NCBI RefSeq assembly: GCF_009649635.1
Contig: NZ_WJII01000006.1
Coordinates: 155,903-219,902 of the forward strand
Direction of reading: 5' to 3'
Length of the DNA stretch: 64,000 nucleotides
From: Microbacterium sp. SYP-A9085
GTDB taxonomy: Bacteria; Actinomycetota; Actinomycetes; Actinomycetales; Microbacteriaceae
Shown here: piece after piece, positions 34,366 to 42,973 of the stretch
Layout: every line of letters begins with the position of its first letter
Position numbering within the stretch: position 1 is the stretch's first letter
The notes under the pieces: generated by a model
What the model was told of the DNA's origin: nothing
Databases searched by the model: none
The model's input: the letters and a program-made list of their open reading frames with translations, nothing else
Program-made: the position numbers and the translations under genes

Positions 34366-36993
34366 TCAGATCACGCCTCGTTCACGAAGCCCGGCGATTT
34401 CCGTGGAACTCAGCCCGAGCAGGTCGCCGAACACCTGCTCGTTGTCCTGTCCATAGTTCGGTGCACCCCGGCCGAAGCGTCCGCCTGCGTGGGCTGGAGA
34501 CCGGGAGAGTTTCACCGGAACCTCGTAGACGGGCCAGCGTCCGATCTTGCGTCCCTCGACTTCGGTAAGCCAGTCGAGCTCCGCCAGCTGTGGATCGTTG
34601 TCGACCCGGTCCGCGGCGGTCTGCGTCACGCCCGCCGCCACACCGGCCGCCTGCAGGCGCGCCATGCCGTCGTATCCGTCGATCGTCTCCGTCCAGGAGC
34701 TGATCGCGGCGTCCAACGCATCCTGGTTGCGCAGTCGATCCGACAGGGTGCGGAAGCGCTGGTCCTGAACCCACTCGGGATGACCGGCAACACGGGCGAC
34801 TGCGTGCCACTCGTCCTCGGTGAAGGCGGCGATCGCAATCCAGCGGTCGACACCGAGCGTCCGATATGCTCCGTGCGGTGCCGCCGCCTTGTAGGGTGAC
34901 CGGTTGCCGATCCGGGAGAAGGCGCGGTTGTTGATCTGCCAGTCCAGCAGCACCGGACCCATCGCAAAAAGACCGGTCTCCACCTGCGATGCGTCGATGT
35001 ATTGCCCTTCGCCGGTGAGCTCTCGATGGTAGACACCCGAGAGGATCGCCTGCGCGAAGCTGTAGGCGCCGATCCAGTCGAGGTAGGAATAGCCCCAGCC
35101 TGCTGGCATGTATGGCTCGGGCAAGCCCGACATCTCGGACAGGCCGGAGAATGAGCCGGCAATCGGTCCGATCGTCCGGAAGCGACCGTAGCGACCTCGG
35201 CTGCCCATCCCCGACTGCTGGACGTAGATGATGTCCTCGTTCAGCTCCCGGAGCCTGTCGTATCCGAGTCCCCACTTCTCGAGGACCCCAGGGGAGAATC
35301 CTTCGGTGACGATATCGGAGATCCGCACGAGCTCGCGCGCGATCTCCAGGCCCTCCGGGTGGGTGACATTGAGTGATATGCCCAGCTTGCCCGTGTTCTT
35401 GTTGTTGAACTGTCCCCCCATGTCGGGGTCGGTGACGCCCTCAAGCGGGCCGGTCGCCGCCTCCCGCGCCGCTCTTCCGCCGACGGGTGCCATGGCTCCC
35501 AGCCGGGTGTCAGGGTGCGCGTGCCACTCGACCTTGATGGTCTCCGCGCCGAACATCGAAAGAAAGCGGGTTCCGCCGGCGGAGGCGAGGAACCAGCTGA
35601 AGTCCAGGATGCGCAGATCGCTGAGCGCGAACGGCTTTCCGTGTGGCGACTGCAGCAGCGGGCGTTCACGTACGGAGACCTGCGGCGCCCGGGCGGAGGA
35701 TGTGAGTGCGTTGAGCACCTCGTCGGTATGTTCGCCGACGTGTGGCGCCCTGGTAGCCGTCTGCCAGGCGGTCGCCGTCGAGATCCACTTGCTCACGGGG
35801 TAAAGCAGATCCCTGCCCAGTTCGGGATGCGAGACGGGGCGGAACGTTCCACGCGCGAGCCAGTGCTCATCGAACGCATTCTCGTGAGGCTTGCGAAGCG
35901 GCACCCACATCATTCCCGCGGCCTGTGCTTCCCGCCAGGGAACGGACTCGTACAGGAATGAGCGGACGAGCCGGTGCGCCACTTCGGCGCTGCCGAGCTG
36001 ACGTTTCGACGGCGTGCCGGCCCCCGGGATAGTGCGGGCACCGACCGGCTCCTCTGCATCTGCCGTGTCTGACGCCGAAGGCGCAGGCGATGTGAACTCC
36101 GGCGTCAGACCGTAGTCGCCCGCGAACTTCGCGAGGGTGTCGGCATCCTTCGCGCCCATGGTGAGCACCATCACCCAACGACCGTCCTTGGTGCTGGCGA
36201 TCGTGGGACGGTAGTCCAGATGTTCCGCCGCGTGACGACACGTTTGCCTGTGGATCTCGACGCGTCGCATGACCCAGTTCATGACATCGGTCTCGGTGTT
36301 CTTGGCCACGGCCTCGTGTACGGCACAGCTGATCCGCTGGCCTCGACCGGTCTGCAGCCGGTGAAGCAGCGCCACCTGGATGCCGTAGAGCATCTGCTCG
36401 CTGGCGATGGTGTACGCGTGCCAGAGCTGCGGAGCGATGGGCGGCAGGTCGTATTCCTCCCCCGGTGGCGGATCGTACCCGCAGCACATCATGACGCCGC
36501 CCATGGCGAGATGGACCAGATCGGAGCCCTTGAAGCTCGACCATGGACCGGTCTCACCGAAGGGGGTCATCACCGCGTGGATGAGCGACGGGAAGCGGCT
36601 CTCGACCTCCTCCGGCGCCAGGCCCAGGAGGTCGGGATGTGCCGGCGACACGGACTGGAGCAGGATGTCGGCACTCTCGATCAGCTGCAGGACCCGCTCG
36701 CGACCCTCAGCCGTGTCCAACTCGAGCACTGCCGACTTCTTGCCTCGGTTGTAGTGCCAAAAGTGCAGGGAGTTCTCCGGGTCCGGCTCGTCGTCGACGA
36801 AGGGCCCGATGGCGCGGGTATCCGCACCGGTCGGGGGCTCGATCTTGATCACTTCGGCGCCGAGGCCGCGAAGCGAGAGCCCCACGAACTCCGCTGACTC
36901 GTCGGCGATCTCCACAACGCGCAGGCCCGCGAGGTTCCCCGTCTCGCCCAGCTTCTCGGGCAGCGCTTCCGCGATTCTTGCGTCGTCGCTCAC
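34366..36993 (-). CDS. Tandem CaiB/BaiF (family III) CoA-transferase, two domains in one chain
   Basis: 875 residues, twice the usual family III length. The first copy covers about 20-430 (LAGLRVVEIADESAEFVG, EVIKIEPP, MTPFGETGPW) and the second 450-870 (LRILDFSWFLASAGGTRF, IKVEWH, NEDIIYVQQSGMG). In these enzymes an Asp in the GQxxD motif carries the CoA anhydride. The second half has it (GQYID, Asp667); the first half has GQRIS with Ser222 in its place. So one half looks catalytic and the other structural or regulatory. The enzyme would activate an organic acid by CoA transfer. It heads the leftward operon with the glutaredoxin-DinB and thioredoxin genes. Confidence 0.9.
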   Translation of the reverse strand: MSDDARIAEALPEKLGETGNLAGLRVVEIADESAEFVGLSLRGLGAEVIKIEPPTGADTRAIGPFVDDEPDPENSLHFWHYNRGKKSAVLELDTAEGRERVLQLIESADILLQSVSPAHPDLLGLAPEEVESRFPSLIHAVMTPFGETGPWSSFKGSDLVHLAMGGVMMCCGYDPPPGEEYDLPPIAPQLWHAYTIASEQMLYGIQVALLHRLQTGRGQRISCAVHEAVAKNTETDVMNWVMRRVEIHRQTCRHAAEHLDYRPTIASTKDGRWVMVLTMGAKDADTLAKFAGDYGLTPEFTSPAPSASDTADAEEPVGARTIPGAGTPSKRQLGSAEVAHRLVRSFLYESVPWREAQAAGMMWVPLRKPHENAFDEHWLARGTFRPVSHPELGRDLLYPVSKWISTATAWQTATRAPHVGEHTDEVLNALTSSARAPQVSVRERPLLQSPHGKPFALSDLRILDFSWFLASAGGTRFLSMFGAETIKVEWHAHPDTRLGAMAPVGGRAAREAATGPLEGVTDPDMGGQFNNKNTGKLGISLNVTHPEGLEIARELVRISDIVTEGFSPGVLEKWGLGYDRLRELNEDIIYVQQSGMGSRGRYGRFRTIGPIAGSFSGLSEMSGLPEPYMPAGWGYSYLDWIGAYSFAQAILSGVYHRELTGEGQYIDASQVETGLFAMGPVLLDWQINNRAFSRIGNRSPYKAAAPHGAYRTLGVDRWIAIAAFTEDEWHAVARVAGHPEWVQDQRFRTLSDRLRNQDALDAAISSWTETIDGYDGMARLQAAGVAAGVTQTAADRVDNDPQLAELDWLTEVEGRKIGRWPVYEVPVKLSRSPAHAGGRFGRGAPNYGQDNEQVFGDLLGLSSTEIAGLRERGVI

Positions 36994-37156
36994 GCCGTCA
37001 CTCCGGAATCGGCCACCCTGCGATATCCCAGGCCGGCGTCCCCGTTACAGCCGATCGAATACACCACAATGCGCTCCCAACATTCCATCGCGGACCCGCC
37101 GCCAGCGTCGCCGGCGGGAACTCTCTCACGTGTTCGGGTTGCTGACTCAACCTCAG

Positions 37157-37261
37157 TTGCTAATTAAACTTGGCCGACGCGAGTCCGTCAAGGGCGGCCC
37201 ATAGTTGCGGCGAGGAGCCGCACGAAGATACGGTGAGAGTAGCGGTTTATTGTTAAATTTT
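37157..37261. promoter_or_regulatory. Control region with two more copies of the island motif
   Basis: TTGCTAATTAAACT at 37157-37170 matches the 27570 copy at 12 of 14 positions. GTAGCGGTTTATTGTTAAAT at 37239-37258 matches GTAGCGGTTGATCTTTAAAC at 27518-27537 in most positions. They lie between the divergent CoA-transferase operon and the aldo/keto reductase gene, so both control regions of the island carry two copies. Confidence 0.52.
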
Positions 37262-37271
37262 GGGAGACCAT

Positions 37272-38285
37272 GTGGTGGAAGCTCGCTACCTCGGAGCATC
37301 GGGGCTGAAGGTCTCTGAAGTCATCTACGGCAACTGGATCACGCACGCCTCCCAACTGGACGATGATGACGCGCTTCGGACAGTTCGCGCCGCACTCGAT
37401 CTGGGCATCACGACCTTCGATACCTCGGACAATTACGCGAACACCGCGGCCGAGAGCGTCCTGGGCAGAGCACTCAGAGGGCATCGCCGCGAATCGCTCG
37501 AGATCCTCACCAAGGTCTACTTCCCGACCGGGCCGATGGGGCCGAACGACACCGGCCTCAGCCGCAAGCACATCATGGAGTCGATCAACGGCTCCCTCAG
37601 GCGCCTCGGAACCGACTACGTCGACCTCTACCAAGCGCACCGGTACGACTTCGAGACTCCGCTGGAAGAAACCATGCAGGCGTTCGCCGACCTCGTGCGG
37701 CAGGGCAAGGTGCTCTACGTCGGCGTGTCGGAATGGACGGCCGACCAGCTTCGCGAAGGCCATGCGCTGGCGAAGCAGCTCGGGTTCCAGCTGATTTCCA
37801 GTCAGACGCAGTACTCGATGCTCTGGCGGGTGATCGAGGGAAGGATCATCCCGACGAGCGCCGACCTGGGCATTTCGCAGATCGTGTTCTCGCCGATGGC
37901 TCAGGGCGTCCTCACCGGCAAGTATCTGCCGGGCGAGCCGGTGCCGGCCGGGTCACGTGCGAGTGGCGATTTCGAAGGCGCGAAGTACATGCAGCGATAT
38001 CTTCAGGAGGAGACGCTTCGCGCGGTCCAGGGCCTGAAGCCCATCGCCGAGGCGGCCGGCCTGTCGATGCCGCAAATGGCCATCGCCTGGGTGCTGCAGA
38101 ACGAGAACGTCACGTCGGCGATCGTGGGTGCGTCACGACCCGAGCAGCTGGCAGAATCCGTGAAAGCATCCGGAGTGAAGCTGGACGCCGACACGCTGCA
38201 GGCGATCGATGCCGTCCTGGCGGGGGTCGTCTTCGACGATCCCGAGCTCACCGAAACCTTGGCCTTCCGGAAGAGGCTCGTGTGA
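37272..38285 (+). CDS. Aldo/keto reductase
   Basis: 337 residues. Start choice: TTG 37260, GTG 37272 or GTG 37275. The GGAG at 37263 is 5 bases from GTG 37272, giving MVEARYLG, the usual family start. The (beta/alpha)8 pattern is clear: TFDTSDNYANTAAESVLG (Asp, Tyr), ILTKVYFP (Lys), YQAHRYD (His), and MAIAWVLQNENVTSAIVGASRPEQL near the end for NADP binding. It resembles the voltage-gated-potassium-channel beta/YghZ branch. It is divergent from the CoA-transferase and followed by the MarR gene. It probably reduces an aldehyde or ketone intermediate. Confidence 0.9.
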   Translation: MVEARYLGASGLKVSEVIYGNWITHASQLDDDDALRTVRAALDLGITTFDTSDNYANTAAESVLGRALRGHRRESLEILTKVYFPTGPMGPNDTGLSRKHIMESINGSLRRLGTDYVDLYQAHRYDFETPLEETMQAFADLVRQGKVLYVGVSEWTADQLREGHALAKQLGFQLISSQTQYSMLWRVIEGRIIPTSADLGISQIVFSPMAQGVLTGKYLPGEPVPAGSRASGDFEGAKYMQRYLQEETLRAVQGLKPIAEAAGLSMPQMAIAWVLQNENVTSAIVGASRPEQLAESVKASGVKLDADTLQAIDAVLAGVVFDDPELTETLAFRKRLV

Positions 38286-38396
38286 ACTCCGCCAATGCGG
38301 GGCAAGCCGCCGGAGAGTCGCGGAGGACATACTCCTTCGACCGCCGGCACCGGAACCTCGTGCAGAGGTCTCATTTCGCCCACGCTGTAGCCTGAG

Positions 38397-39041
38397 ATGT
38401 CCACCAATTTCGAAATCGCAGGTAGGGCGATGACCGACCACGCACAGACTGCACCAGTAGCCGCCGACGCCATCATCCGTGACGTCCTCACCCCCAGGGT
38501 GACCCGCACATATACGCCTGCGGTGATCGCCGTACTCAATGGTCACCTCCTGTGGGGGGCATCGCGCATCTACCACCGCCGATTCGGAATCGGCGTCAAT
38601 GAGTGGCGCATCGTCGCGCGACTGAGCAACCACCCTGGGAGCACCGCGATCGATACGAGTGCGGCACTCGTCATGAACAAATCCATCGTTTCGCGAAGCA
38701 CCAGGCTTCTCGTCGAGATGGGCTACGTGAAGGTTGAGACGGAGGATCGCGTCCGTCGAATGTACTTGACGCGATCAGGGGCCGATCTCTACCAGGCGAT
38801 CAGACCCATTGCCGAGCAGCGAGAGCAGATCCTGCTCGGAGGGCTGACGACAGACGAAGTCGATACGCTGCGTTCTCTGATGTTCAAGCTGCTCGAACAA
38901 GTCGGCGACTTGCACAGTTACGACGCTGAACAGGTCGGCGGTGCAGACGCCACCAACGAGACGGAGTTGGCGGTCATCCGCTCGGCGGACCGGCGAGCCC
39001 ATCACGGGGATCCGATTCAGGATTTCGCACGCCTCGCGTAG
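38397..39041 (+). CDS. MarR-family transcriptional regulator
   Basis: Up to 214 residues (an ATG at 38430 would give 203). The winged helix reads FGIGVNEWRIVARLSNHPGSTAIDTSAALVMNKSIVSRSTRLLVEMGYVKVE, a typical MarR DNA-binding domain followed by VRRMYLTRSGADLY. A C-terminal tail of about 40 residues after the dimerisation helices is unusual. It closes the aldo/keto reductase transcript and is the only regulator inside the island. It is the natural candidate for the TTGATnnTTAAACT sites; MarR proteins usually respond to aromatic or CoA-linked ligands. Confidence 0.87.
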   Translation: MSTNFEIAGRAMTDHAQTAPVAADAIIRDVLTPRVTRTYTPAVIAVLNGHLLWGASRIYHRRFGIGVNEWRIVARLSNHPGSTAIDTSAALVMNKSIVSRSTRLLVEMGYVKVETEDRVRRMYLTRSGADLYQAIRPIAEQREQILLGGLTTDEVDTLRSLMFKLLEQVGDLHSYDAEQVGGADATNETELAVIRSADRRAHHGDPIQDFARLA

Positions 39042-39101
39042 TTCCGAAATCCCGGCTGGGGTGTTAAGAGTTGTTGACACGCATCGGCGAGCCGACCTGT
39101 T

Positions 39102-39194
39102 CTTGCGGCGCAGCGCGGCGCCGAGGTGGATGCCGTGTGCGGCGCGCGCAACCGCACACTCCTCGAGCAACTGGGCGCGAGGCGCACGTTCGAC
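39102..39194 (+). pseudogene. Fragment of an MDR alcohol dehydrogenase/quinone reductase gene
   Basis: About 90 bases translate as RGAEVDAVCGARNRTLLEQLGARRTFD, nearly identical to RGAEVHAVCGARNRTLVKGLGAQRTFD in the oxidoreductase at 20936-21967. The DNA is also similar. Nothing else of the gene is present. It is an orphan scrap from a paralogue. Confidence 0.7.
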
Positions 39195-39225
39195 CCCGGG
39201 CGCTTGCCTGGTGTATCGTCCGAAC

Positions 39226-39336
39226 TCATCGCAACTCCTCCACGCTGTCTCCAGTCGGCCCGGTTACCCAGGCCAGGTGCTCCTCGACGACTTCACGGAA
39301 GCCGACCGGGTTGTCGAGGTGGACCATATGGCCCCC
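39226..39336 (-). pseudogene. C-terminal fragment of an alpha/beta hydrolase
   Basis: Reads SGGHMVHLDNPVGFREVVEEHLAWV on the minus strand, the catalytic-His end of an alpha/beta hydrolase (GHxxxxDNPxxF). No nucleophile elbow or N-terminal part lies upstream, so it is a remnant. Confidence 0.55.
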
Positions 39337-39338
39337 TG

Positions 39339-39812
39339 AAGTACTCGCTTCGATCGCCGGCGAGCTGACCGAGGCGGATCGGACCAACGGCGTGATCCCC
39401 CGGATCACGGCACGCTATCCCAGTGCGACGATCGAGGACCCGTACGCCATCCAGGGATGTCTGGCGCGATCAGAACCTGACGGCGGGGCCACGTCTGGTC
39501 GGCCGGAAGATCGGTCTCACCTCGAAGGCCACGCGGCAGTCGACCGGCATCTCGGAGCCCGACTACGGTGTCATGTTCCTCGAGATGGAGCTTGCATTCG
39601 TGCTGGCGACTCCGTTGGAGGGCACGGACGCACCCTCGAGCACGCGCTCGCCGCGATCGACTACGCCGTTCCCGCCCTCGAGGTGCTCAACCCGCACATC
39701 GAGCTGGAGGGTCGCACCATCGTCGACACGATCGCGGACAACGCCGCGTACGGCGCCAGGGTGCTCGGGGACGTGCACCGGCGCCCTGACGAGATCGATC
39801 TGCGCTGGTGTC
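39339..39812 (+). pseudogene. Broken HpaH/MhpD-type 2-oxo-acid hydratase
   Basis: The segments ASIAGELTEADRTNGVIP and YPSATIEDPYAIQ, then VWRDQNLTAGPRLVGRKIGLTSKA and DYGVMF, then TLEHALAAIDYAVPALEVLN and LEGRTIVDTIADNAAYGARVLG, follow in order but fall in different frames. This shows frameshifts near 39459 and 39625. A block between DYGVMF and ELAFVL is deleted, and the end is lost where it runs into the aldolase remnant. The intact family hydrates 2-oxo-hept-3-ene-dioate or related dienoates in homoprotocatechuate (meta-cleavage) breakdown. Confidence 0.75.
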
Positions 39813-40483
39813 GAGGGAGCTCTCCCGCAACCGCGAGATCGAGATCGTCGCGAGGGTGCTGGCGCAGCTCCAGGAGATCGCCAAATATCCCCACGTGTCG
39901 CCGGTCGTACGGGTGCCCGTCGGTGAGCCCATCGTGCCGAAGCAAGTGCTGGACCTCGGTGCGCAGAACGTCCTGGTGCCGATGGTGTCCTCGCCGCGCA
40001 TGCCCGAGAGCTCGTGGCCGCCGTGCGATATCCGCCGCGTGACGTGCGCGGTGTCGGCTCGGCGCTCGCCCGCTCGGCGCGCTGGAATCGCGTCGAGGGC
40101 TACCTCCCCGACGCGGATCGATACGGTTCGCTGTTCGTGCAGGTCGAGACGGTCGAAGGCGATGCGGCCGCCGGCGAGATCGCCGCCGTCGATGGCGTGG
40201 ACGGAGTCTTCGTCGGTCCGAGCGATCTGGCGGCATCTCCTGGTCTGCTGGTCAGCAGGCCCACCCCGAGGTGCGGGCTGCGGTCGATCGCTCATTCGAA
40301 GCGATCGTGGCCGCGGGCGCGCCGGTCGGCGTCAACGCCTTCGACCCGGCGTGGCCGACGCCTACGTCGCGGTGGGGGCGAGGTTCCTCCTCGTCGCGCC
40401 GACGTCGCCCTCCTCGCGCGGCAGCGAGGCGCTCGCCGCACGCTGGGGAGCGGGTCCGGGATCGGCCCAATCAAGCTACTGAA
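39813..40483 (+). pseudogene. Broken HpaI-type 4-hydroxy-2-oxo-acid aldolase
   Basis: Class II pyruvate aldolase text recurs in several frames: [74 protein letters not shown], then [25 protein letters not shown] and [16 protein letters not shown]. The N-terminal DGEHAPN region is missing, and at least three frameshifts are needed. It follows the hydratase remnant directly, the usual hpaH-hpaI order, so an entire meta-cleavage tail has decayed here. Confidence 0.75.
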
Positions 40484-40504
40484 ACGGGCTCGGCGGTCGG
40501 TGGA

Positions 40505-41425
40505 TCAACCCGACGGATGAGGCGCGGCCGTGGACGTTCGGAGGACGTCGCGCAGGGCACGGTAGCGAGCCGTCCGCGCGGCCCCGAGCGGTCGCGCAAG
40601 GCCGGCGACGGTGCCGGGGACATCGTCGGCGAGTTCGATCATCACCACCCGGTGGCCGTCGTATGTGACCCCGGATGCAGGCCTCTGGAAGAGGACTGCA
40701 TAACCGAAACCCGCCCCCACGAGGCAACGCGCCACCTCGAAGCTCCGGGTGACATGCCCGACCGTCGGCCGCAGTCCGAGATGCTCAAAGATGTGTTCCG
40801 TGTTGCGTCGCGTGGGCTCCACGTCGAGCACGACGAGACGATCCGACATCAGCTCGCTCAGGTGCACGGTGCTGCGAGCCGAGAGCTGATGGTCGGCCGC
40901 CACGATCACATGCGGTCGGTATTCGTGGATGGGCTCGAAGGCGAGCTGGGGCGACACGTCGATCGCGTACAGCAGCGCGGTGTCGATGCGCCCTTGGAGG
41001 AGGAGATCGTGCAGCTCGGGAGCCGTGGCCTCTGTGACATCGATGGCGAGTTGAGGGTGCTCCCGGGCGAACACCCGCAGAACGGCGGGCAACAAGAAGG
41101 GCGTCAACGTGGAGAAGCACCCCACCCGGAGCGGACCGACCAGGGTGGTGGCTGCGTCCGTCGCGTCCGCGGTAAACGCCTCGGCGCCGGCGAGGAGCGC
41201 GCGGGCCGCGACCAGCAGCCGGGACCCCACCGGTGTGAGCGTGACCCCCTTGCCCTTGCGTCGGACGAGAAGCTGAAGCGAGAGTCGGCTCTCGAGCTCC
41301 TCGATCGCCAGCGCGAGTGCGGTCGGGGTGACGTGACAGCGCACGGCAGCGGCGGCGAGCGACCCTTCGCTGGCAACGGCGTCGAAGTACGACAGCTGCC
41401 GGAGCGTGAACGGGATAGATTCCAA
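40505..41425 (-). CDS. LysR-family transcriptional regulator
   Basis: 306 residues. N-terminal helix-turn-helix [35 protein letters not shown], then an effector domain with [21 protein letters not shown]. It is divergent from the LigM-like O-demethylase gene with 100 bases between starts, so it most likely controls that gene in response to a methoxylated aromatic acid. It is intact, unlike its neighbours on the other side. A candidate operator lies at 41445-41466. Confidence 0.88.
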   Translation of the reverse strand: MESIPFTLRQLSYFDAVASEGSLAAAAVRCHVTPTALALAIEELESRLSLQLLVRRKGKGVTLTPVGSRLLVAARALLAGAEAFTADATDAATTLVGPLRVGCFSTLTPFLLPAVLRVFAREHPQLAIDVTEATAPELHDLLLQGRIDTALLYAIDVSPQLAFEPIHEYRPHVIVAADHQLSARSTVHLSELMSDRLVVLDVEPTRRNTEHIFEHLGLRPTVGHVTRSFEVARCLVGAGFGYAVLFQRPASGVTYDGHRVVMIELADDVPGTVAGLARPLGAARTARYRALRDVLRTSTAAPHPSG

Positions 41426-41444
41426 AGTTCTCCTATGGTGACTC

Positions 41445-41466
41445 TCTGCTTAAACCTGTTTTACAG
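41445..41466. promoter_or_regulatory. Candidate LysR site upstream of the O-demethylase gene
   Basis: An inverted repeat with arms CTGCTTAAAC and GTTTTACAG around CT, with one bulged base, centred in the 100-base divergent promoter. It contains a T-N11-A core as expected for LysR proteins. No second copy was found. Confidence 0.42.
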
Positions 41467-41525
41467 CATCCATGGGATTGCACAGACTGGTCCCGCCACT
41501 CTGGCCGTTTCAAGGAGGAATCAGC

Positions 41526-42911
41526 ATGTCCCGCAACCTGGAAGAGAGCATCGCTGCCGCAGGCGGCCCCGTGAATCTCCTGTGGGAATCACAATCCCCG
41601 CCTGCCGTCGTGCCCCGCGTCGTCCCCGAGTTCACCAACTGGCGCGATGAGCAGCTCGCGTGGCGCCGTACGGCGGTCCTGTTCGACCAGTCCCACCACA
41701 TGGCCGACCTCAATATCAAGGGGCCGGGCGCGCTCCGGCTCATCCGGGACACGGGCGTGAACAGCGTCGCCGACTTCCCGGTCGACATGGCCAAACAGTA
41801 CGTCGCGCTCAACCACGACGGGTTCGTCATCGGCGACAACATCCTGTTCCACCTCGAGGAGGACGAGTACCAGGCCGTCGGCATCCCGCCGTCGATCAAC
41901 TGGCTGCACTACCACGCTGAGACGGGCGGCTACGACGTCGAGGTATGGCGCGACGACAACTCCCTGTACCGTACGGGCGACCCGGTCGTCTACCGCTATC
42001 AGGTCCAGGGCCCGGGTGCGCTGGACCTGATCCGCGAGGCGACCGGCCAGGAGCCGCCGAAACTGAAGTTCTTCCACATGACGCGTTTCACGATCGGCGG
42101 CAAAGAGGTCAGAGCCGTCCGCCACGGGATGGCCGGCGAGCCCGGGTTCGAACTCTGGGGTCCATGGGCAGACAACGAGCCCGTGCACGCCGCGCTTCTG
42201 GAGGCCGGCGCGAAGTTCGGAATGGTCCAGGTCGGTGGTCGCGCCTACCACACCAACGCCCTCGAATCCGGCTGGCTACCGCGACCGCTCCCCGCCATCT
42301 ACACGGGCGAGCAGACCGCGGACTTTCGGCGGTGGCTGAGCGAGAAGGCATACGAGACGACCTCGCCCCTCGGAGGCAGCTTCTACTCCGCGAACATCGA
42401 GGATTTCTATCTGACACCGCACGAGCTGGACTACGGCCGGATCGTGAAGTTCGATCACGACTTCATCGGCCGCGAGGCCGTGGAGAAGCGCATCGCAGAC
42501 GGAACGGCGAACACTCGCCGCAAGGTCACTCTGGTGTGGAACGGCGACGACACCGCCGAAGCGGCCGGCTCCAAGTACAAGCCCGGCCCCGGCGCGAAGT
42601 ACTTCAACGAGCCGATGGCGCTTTACGACACGTTCCACTACGACCGTGTCGACGTCGACGGCAAGACGGTCGGCCTCTCGACGTGGACCGGCTATTCCGC
42701 CAATGAGCGGTCGGTCCTGTCCCTCGCCGTGATCGACGCAGAGTATGCGGTGCCGGGCACCGAGGTCGTCGTGGTGTGGGGTGAGGAGACTCCCTCATCG
42801 AAGGCTCAGGTGGAAGACCACGTGCAGGTCAAGATCCGCGCCACGGTGCAGGCCGCCCCGCTCTACGAGGCTGCACGTACGGTGTACCGCTCGGACGCCG
42901 CCGTCGTCTGA
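41526..42911 (+). CDS. LigM/DesA-like tetrahydrofolate-dependent aromatic O-demethylase
   Basis: 461 residues from ATG 41526, preceded by aaggagga. It follows the GcvT-type aminomethyltransferase fold and matches Sphingobium LigM from end to end: FTNWRDEQLAWRRTAVLFDQSHHM, RHGMAGEPGFELWGP, RAYHTNALESGWLPRPLPAIYTG, VKFDHDFIGREA and TGYSANERSVLSLA. Tyr241 in RAYHTN aligns, by my reading, with the acid residue Tyr247 of LigM. LigM moves the methyl of vanillate or 3-O-methylgallate to tetrahydrofolate; DesA does so for syringate. The partner MetF gene downstream is broken, so methyl-THF must be reoxidised by another MetF. Confidence 0.85.
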   Translation: MSRNLEESIAAAGGPVNLLWESQSPPAVVPRVVPEFTNWRDEQLAWRRTAVLFDQSHHMADLNIKGPGALRLIRDTGVNSVADFPVDMAKQYVALNHDGFVIGDNILFHLEEDEYQAVGIPPSINWLHYHAETGGYDVEVWRDDNSLYRTGDPVVYRYQVQGPGALDLIREATGQEPPKLKFFHMTRFTIGGKEVRAVRHGMAGEPGFELWGPWADNEPVHAALLEAGAKFGMVQVGGRAYHTNALESGWLPRPLPAIYTGEQTADFRRWLSEKAYETTSPLGGSFYSANIEDFYLTPHELDYGRIVKFDHDFIGREAVEKRIADGTANTRRKVTLVWNGDDTAEAAGSKYKPGPGAKYFNEPMALYDTFHYDRVDVDGKTVGLSTWTGYSANERSVLSLAVIDAEYAVPGTEVVVVWGEETPSSKAQVEDHVQVKIRATVQAAPLYEAARTVYRSDAAVV

Positions 42912-42973
42912 CGACCCGACGGCGGCCGGGCATCGACCGGTCCCGGCCGCCGTCCCTGACCGAAGGATGTGAA

